Below the pieces are notes generated by a model, which did no database searches, was not told the DNA's origin, and was given only the letters and a program-made list of their open reading frames with translations. The position numbers were made by a program, and so were the translations under genes. A DNA stretch of 64,000 nucleotides. It comes from Biscogniauxia marginata. Its lineage: Eukaryota; Ascomycota; Sordariomycetes; Xylariales; Xylariaceae. The stretch covers positions 62,001 to 126,000 of the forward strand of contig MU404123.1 in NCBI GenBank assembly GCA_022695795.1. Reading direction: 5' to 3'. Below, one piece after another: positions 58,243 through 64,000 of this stretch (positions within the stretch are counted from its first letter, which is position 1; every line of letters begins with the position of its first letter).

Positions 58243-60689
58243 TTACCTGCCGGTATCCTGCGGCCACTCGTCCAGGATCACCTCCTCGCCCGTGAGCGTG
58301 AAGTTCCACGTGGACTGCGTCGGCACGTCGACGAGGAAGCTGTAGCTCCCGGGGTACAGCACGAGGTTTCCGGACTCATCGTGGCGCGCGAGGCTCTTGA
58401 GCGTCAGGTTCAGGCTCGCCGTCGCCGGCTCCTCGCCGGCCGTCACATTGAACAGGCGCTGGTAGGCCACGAGCCGCTTGATCGGGTACGGCTGCGGGCC
58501 GTGCTCGCCGGCGATGAAGCCGAGCGCGACGTAGTCCGACGTCACGGCGCCCGTGTTCGAGACCGCGACGGACACGGTCTGGAAGGGGCACTGGTCCTTG
58601 TGCGCCACGTTCGCCGTGCAGGTGTTGACGAGCTCGCTCGTGTCCCAGGACTGCCCGTCCTCGGCGTCTCCGGCGACGGTCGCTGTGAAATTGGTGTAGT
58701 GCAGGCCGAAGCCGAACGGCACCGTCGCCTGGTCGTACCACATGTACGTGCGCCCCGGATTCCCGGTCTCGGCGTTAGGCCGCAGGTTCATGTCCGTCAT
58801 GGGCACATCAACGTAGTTCCCTGGGTACTGAGTGACGGGTAGTCGGCCCGCGGGGGCGACCTTGCCCGTGAGTATATTCATGATCGCGTCGCCGCCGGCC
58901 TGGCCCGGGTAGCCGGCCCACGCGATGGCGGAGATGTTGGGGTGGTTTATGAATGGTGCGTTGTCGAGCTGGCCTCCCATCTGCACGAAGACAAACGGCT
59001 TTCCCAAGCTCGCCAGGTGCGTTATGATGTCGATGCGCTCACCGGACCAGCTTAATATATAGCGATCCTTATCCTCCGATTCTGTATACGTAGTTGGGCC
59101 ATCAACATAGATGATAACGTCTGCCGCCGCACCAGCTTCGAGAGCTTGGGGGTAGCCGTTTGTGATGGGGTCTCCTGGGACTCCGCCGTCGATTACATTG
59201 ATGTTGGGAAGTTGAGTCGCTGCGTAGTAAGGAGAATGTAGGTACTTCGCTACACCGAAATAGTTCCCTTGCAAGTCGGATGAAGCATTAGCCCAACTGC
59301 CTATCAGAGCAAGTGTAAGGTTTCCCTCTGCGGGGGTCTGCAGTGGAAGCACTCCGTCGTTCTTGATTAGGACGATGCCTTCCTCGGCCGCCTTTCGCAC
59401 GAGGTCCTCCGCGTACGGCGTGAATACGTCAGAGAAGTCTAGTGAGCGATATGGAGTAGCATCGGCGGGATCAAAGTAGCCCAGCTTGGTCAGCGTAGAG
59501 TAGAGGCGTGTGACTGATTGGTCAAGTACTGCGTCGTCGATGAGACCTTGTTCGTAAGCATCTGGCAGATGAATTTGGTAGTAAGTGCCACAGTCAAGGT
59601 CCGTGCCAGCCAGGAGAGAACTTGCTACAGCCTCTGCTCGTGTTTCCGTGTAGTTGTGAGGCAGATACACATTTTGGAGAGAATCACAATCGGAAACAAC
59701 GTATTGATGTTCCCGAGTCCAATTCCAGTGATCTCGTAGGACATCTTGGATGATATAAGATGAGCTACAGGTTGGGACCCCATTCAGTGCATTGTAAGAG
59801 CACATTATAGAACCCACGTTCGCTCTTGTGCAAGCTTCGAACGGTGGCATGTAGTACTCGGCAAGTTCTTGAGGGTTTATCTTGGCGTCGAATCCATATC
59901 GCTCGTTGCCAAGCCAATTTTCAAGATCGTAGCCGGCAAAATGCTAAGGAATACGCGTATTAGCCGAGTCTCCATGTTGGAAAATATACACTGATGATTG
60001 TCTCCAGTGAAAGATATGATGCTAACCTTGCAAGTCGCAACAACTTTAAGAATATCAGGATCTTCTCCGCCTTGGAGGCCTCTGATGAGTGCGCCCACAT
60101 AGGAGCTCAAGTGGAAAGGATCTTCTCCGGGTGTCTCTTGCCCTCTTCCCCATCGAGGGTCGCGATACGGATTGATATTCGGTGTCCAGAAGTCTAGGCC
60201 TGATCGATTAAAGTTATTGAATGCGCGGGCTTCGGTGCTGATAACCGACGCGACGGCCTCGATTAAGTCATCATCGAATGCAGCACCCATGAGGATAGGC
60301 TGCGGAAAAGAGCTGGCGTATGAGAAATCTCCTTCCGAATTGAAATTGACACCCGGTGACGACGCCACTCCGTGGAGAGCCTCCTCTGTTAAATTCAGTT
60401 AGCGAAATTGAACGGCGAGCATTCTAAGAATGGTACGATACTCACGCCACCATTCGTAGCTAGGAATCCCGAGTCTCTCAACACCCGGAGAGGTGCTCAC
60501 TAAGAGATTAATCTTCTCCTCCGTCTCGAGAGCTGCTACGAGAGCCTTGACGCGGTCCGAGATGGAGAGCTGAGTGTTGCAGACATCGTTGCTGGCTAAT
60601 GGACCGCTGGAGCAATCTGGAAAGAGTTGTCCGGCAGCACCCACGCCAGAACTCATCAACCCAAGAATGGAGGCTAGTAGTAAAGCCAT
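58243..60689 (-). CDS. Secreted GH3 beta-xylosidase
   Basis: Exo-acting beta-1,4-xylosidase releasing xylose from xylo-oligosaccharides outside the cell. Three exons (60,446-60,689; 60,027-60,385; 58,243-59,943) join in phase for 767 residues, the usual length. The start at 60,689 gives a clean signal peptide (MALLLASILGLMSSGVGAAG). GH3 landmarks: YEWWQEALHGVA across intron 1, WTPNINPYRDPRWGRGQETP, the nucleophile Asp in YVVSDCDSL (about residue 286), LLAGTDLDCGTYY, the GH3-C domain (AGYPGQAGGDAIMNILTGKV, GRLPVTQYP), and a C-terminal fibronectin-III-like domain (TVSVAVSNTGAVTSDYVALG). Intron 2 uses a GTTAGC donor. The same frame is open for 54 codons upstream of the chosen Met without an ATG. 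Closest to fungal xlnD/bxl1-type enzymes. Confidence 0.93.
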
Positions 60690-61323
60690 GACGGTGATGA
60701 TAAACCTTGGGGTTGACCAGAAGGACCTGAACCGAACCACATCTTGCTGGGAAATCAGCTTCTTAAATTTATATTTCTCTAGTAGCGGCTTGCTCCCCCT
60801 CTCCCGTAGTTCCCGTAGGTACTTCTCCGCATTGGAGAATCCCCGTTGCAATGAAGCTGGTTCGCGCTCGGATCCTCACATTGCTTCTGTGGAGATGTGA
60901 TGAATTCGTAGACCGCCCGGTGGATAGCGTTAGACTCTGGGCGGAAAGGTTTGGTCGTGGCCGAGGCCATCGGGCAGGGATTCGCATGGGCACAACAAGA
61001 TTTTCCGACCAGGAGCGTTACGGTGAGCGGTGTTTATAGGACCGAATCGGATGATCATCTTCCAATATTTGGCTGCCATTTGCTTGGGAGCTCAAGACCG
61101 GGCTGAGGTCATCGTGCTTTGAAGTTGCCGGAGTTTCTCCGACTTGAAATTAGGCTAAATTGCCTTGTCATGCGGAGAAAGTGGAGGAAGTATGGGGGTT
61201 GTCCGCGCAAGACACGATGCGCTCCAATATGGGTTGGGTGTTTTTCGGGTGTTTTTCTATTCGGTAGTTATAGAGGCTGAACCTGTCGTATTAGTCTTCT
61301 GCCAGGGAAGATACCTTGAGGTA
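60690..61323. other. Promoter side of the beta-xylosidase gene
   Basis: 634 bases. It contains a minus-strand ATG frame (60,779-60,970, MASATTKPFRPESN) upstream of the beta-xylosidase that could be an upstream ORF or alternative first exon. A GGCTAA motif on the minus strand near 61,152 would suit an XlnR/Xyr1-type xylanolytic activator site; this is an inference from a short match. Confidence 0.4.
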
Positions 61324-63264
61324 TTATATTATTGTAACATCGCTTCTCCCACCATACAGCTCCTGCACGCCGCAGGTACAAGTAACGCTGCAGTCCCCTA
61401 TATGCTTTCGGACGCGTTTCCGAATGCTACCATCTTTTGGAGTCCCGACCAAAGGCCGGGATGTGGGAAATGCCCACATTGACGGCCATTCTAACCCTCC
61501 TAGACCCGACAATTTCTCAAGCCCCTTTTCAAGTTGCTTAATAGCCACCCCGTTACAAGTCAGTGTCGAAATGCCTCTAGCCCATCCGTAGGCAAAAACG
61601 GATCTCCCCGGATTGAGCAAAACACTTAGTTCCTGCATGATCTCGGTCGAAAACCGGGACTGGCAGTTATTTTCATTCGCGTCGACAATATGTATTGGCA
61701 GTTGCAAGCAAGAAGGAACATCGTGAATCGATAATGTCCGCAACTCCTCCACTCTCTGTTCCCTAGATTTGGTAGAGTCAATGTTTACCATGAGGTGCGC
61801 ACGTGCACTCTCAGCGTCTGTGGCTATCGTGTTGACGATATGAGAAAACGCGTCCGCTGCCTCCTTCGTACAAACGAGTTGATGGCTACCTAACACGGGA
61901 TATAGGAGGGGCAGCATTGGTTCTTTTCTTTCCAGGTCGGCATGGTCATTATGAGAATGGCTGAACCATGGCTGTTTTTCGACCTTCGCATGAGAGAAGT
62001 CGGACGCTAGAGCCACGAGGACGGACGTATCGATGTTTAGGACAGGGCTGAAATTCGCCCTAGGACCTGGAACCATTATGTGAAGCAGGCTGTCGGAAAG
62101 AGGGGGCGCAGGAGCCAGTGCTGCACCACATAGTATGTTGACGCCCATATTTCGGCACATATTTAGGATTTTGTCGACTTCGGCATACTGATTCTCTACG
62201 ACCCGTGGCAAGACAAGGTAGGGCTCCGGTGAGGTATTCCGGATGCGGTGGCCCCGCGCCGACTCGACTAGGTTCTTGGCCATTTTCACAAGGGGTATGT
62301 CAGAGTAGTACTCGGTGGCCGATTCGTCATCGTCCTCATCCTCACTGTCGCCACAGTACACAGCTTCCTTTGCCATATCAAACAACAGCCTCTTGTTGGT
62401 CATAGAAGAAACTTTCCACCATGATAAACCCCCATCAGCAACGCAATCAATAGTAAAACTGTGCCCTCTTGACGGTCGCGATTCGCCTTGGGATAGGAGA
62501 ATGCGAGTTCCCGGTGCTAGAATTTGGGTCTTGAAGACGCCGGGAAACACGGAATGTCGCAACTTGACAATATCGCGTTGCCTTTTAGCCGTATCCCATA
62601 TCAACTCGAAAAAGGGGAGGTTGCTCGACTGCACCCGATGGGACGCAAGAGGATCTGTGGAGTTGATTTCTTTCTTGATACCTTCGATCTCCGTGCGTAG
62701 AGTGCTAGCAAGTGATGAATGCATATCCATGGGAGACTTTTGAAAGTAACCATTATAGACTCTTGCCAAGTGGTAGCCAAGATCCTCAATCTCCGAGAGT
62801 AAGGCCTTTGCTCTGCGGAGTAAGTCTTCGCTTGCGGCCAATCTTGCGGCAGCATCGTTCTCAGTATCGCCAGATCCATCACCAGATCCATCTCCGTTCG
62901 TCGAGGAATCCATCGGGGAGAATGGAAGGGATCCCATCCGCTTCATCCGATATGCTGGAGAACACGACGCAATTACGTAAATATACATAAACTTGTTGTT
63001 GAAAAAGAGAAAGGAAAGAAAAAGACAACGGAAAGAAAGTTATATATACACATATGCTGTAGGGTTGTTGTAGTTAGTCCTTCCAAAAGTGCTACCTCGC
63101 AAACTTGACTTGTGCTTATGCTTGTGCTTTTTTCTCGGAGAATTCGTAGTCTTGGCGATGAGAAGTTTTGTCGACGGCTCGACGGTTCGGGTATGAAAGA
63201 GTGGGGCACTTAGTAACTGCTTAATTTCCGGGTCTCTCTCGGCTGTCCACAGCTGCCAAGCCAT
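61324..63264 (-). CDS. DUF1308 protein (C7orf25/UPF0415-like)
   Basis: The main exon (61,324-62,954 or to ATG 62,988) encodes about 545-554 residues. An upstream ATG frame at 63,096-63,264 (MAWQLWTAERDPEIK, ending KKHKHKHKSSLR) can be spliced to it: GTAGCA donor, CTCCAG acceptor, phase 1, for a 599-residue product. Family features are an N-terminal helical region (LLRRAKALLSEIEDLGYHLA), the conserved block FTIDCVADGGLSWWKVSSM, the acidic insertion GDSEDEDDDESATEYYSD, and the DUF1308 PIN-like core (PVLNIDTSVLVALASDFSHA). The family is conserved from fungi to humans and its function is not established; the PIN-like fold suggests RNA metabolism. The longer model is inference from matching phase. 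Confidence 0.78.
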
Positions 63265-63666
63265 TGTGTCTCTGTGTTGCCTTTAACTCTCTCTTTTGCG
63301 GGCTTTTGCGCGTGTCACCTTTTGCAGTAGCTGTTCTTCTGTCGCAAGATGGACCCCTTCTCAAGGGATTTGTCGAGAAATCAGAGCTCTACAAACCATT
63401 TCCTGTACCATTGGTTGGATGGCCATTCGCTGCGACAGTTTCGTGGATCTTGGAAATCACCTGACACGTCAGCCAGCGTTAGCACCTAATTAATTAATAC
63501 TCTCACAGTGCCTGATCTTCTCTCCCTCATCATTATCATCATCATCCACCTTAGCTATTAAAACCCATAAAGCCAGTGAGCTTACGGAATAGAGAAACGT
63601 ACAGAATACCAAAATTAGAACAAACAAGATTTGAATTTCCTATCCATTTCCGTCGCGGGCATAGAA

Positions 63667-64000
63667 ATGCCTCTCAAGATCATCATCTGTGGTGGTGGAA
63701 TCGGCGGCCTGTCCGCTGCCGGATATCTTCGCGCTCAGCACAGCGTTACCATTCTTGAACGTGGCACGCTCGATTTCGCGACAAATGACTACGGCCTATC
63801 TATCGTCTCCAACGCCTTCACATTACTGCAGAAAGCAGGCATCAAGTCAGAGAATCTCGACACTGTCGTCATGACCCACCTCTGGGTAAGAAACCACAAA
63901 GGCGACGAAGTCAGCACTAGGCACTTTGATACCAGACCGAGGTTCGGCGGTGCTCCATCAGTTCTGGTCAAGAGGGCGAGGCTGCAGGAAGAATTGCTGC
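63667..64000 (+). CDS. FAD-dependent aromatic monooxygenase, 3' end cut by window
   Basis: The 111 visible codons begin MPLKIIICGGGIGGLSAAGY, the dinucleotide-binding GxGxxG fingerprint of class A flavoprotein monooxygenases (salicylate-hydroxylase-like). They continue with the acidic residue that binds the ADP ribose (VTILERG) and a region corresponding to the substrate-proximal helix (GLSIVSNAFTLLQKAGI). RARLQEELL near the edge matches the conserved R..L...L segment. Such enzymes hydroxylate aromatic or secondary-metabolite substrates with NAD(P)H and O2. A TTAATTAATTA stretch lies upstream. The gene is divergent from the DUF1308 gene with about 400 bases between. Substrate cannot be told. 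Confidence 0.85.
   Translation, partial: MPLKIIICGGGIGGLSAAGYLRAQHSVTILERGTLDFATNDYGLSIVSNAFTLLQKAGIKSENLDTVVMTHLWVRNHKGDEVSTRHFDTRPRFGGAPSVLVKRARLQEELL

Overview
The window is nuclear DNA of a filamentous ascomycete (Pezizomycotina, most likely a Sordariomycete). Short introns of 47-110 bases with GTAAGT/GTATGT donors and CTAAC/CTGAC-type branch points are everywhere. The gene families are fungal: GH3 beta-xylosidase, naphthol reductase of DHN-melanin synthesis, 2EXR protein, DUF7025-type AAA ATPase. A 17 kb AT-rich island carries the repeat-induced point mutation (RIP) signature: C:G to T:A transitions, very few CpA, and Gln codons turned into stops. Genes are monocistronic and there are no operons.

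Layout. 1-1,301: 5' part of a secreted subtilisin (minus). 1,302-5,192: mostly empty, with one doubtful small membrane protein. 5,193-10,326: two tightly packed minus-strand multi-exon genes, a zincin-like protein followed by a protein with repeated cytochrome b5-like modules. 10,983-11,999: MacroD-type macro-domain protein (plus). About 12,180-29,390: RIP-decayed island holding a long-inverted-repeat element, two oppositely oriented Ty3/Gypsy chromovirus copies interrupting one another, an extra LTR, a second LTR-family junction, and a complete but dead Fot1/pogo transposon with TA target duplication. 30,630-31,847: bZIP transcription factor. 34,331-35,006: MARVEL-like four-pass protein with an in-frame TAG. 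36,284-39,143: large protein ending in an XPF-like plus helix-hairpin-helix region (Zip2/SHOC1-like guess). 39,342-40,781: WD40 protein of the Swt21/WRAP53 type. 41,858-43,020: PQ-loop transporter. 43,734-44,979: R3H-domain protein. 47,524-48,758: tetra/trihydroxynaphthalene reductase. 50,811-52,827: AAA ATPase. 54,160-55,093: 2EXR protein. 56,996-57,425: small two-exon orphan. 58,243-60,689: secreted beta-xylosidase. 61,324-63,264: DUF1308 (C7orf25-like) protein. 63,667-end: start of a FAD-dependent monooxygenase.

The genes do not form one evident pathway. They are ordinary housekeeping, secretome and pigment genes either side of a heterochromatin-like island. The most unusual items are the zincin/b5 gene pair, the MARVEL gene broken by a single stop, and the architecture of the island. 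Exon boundaries were worked out by hand from splice signals and reading-frame phase; without transcripts they remain models.
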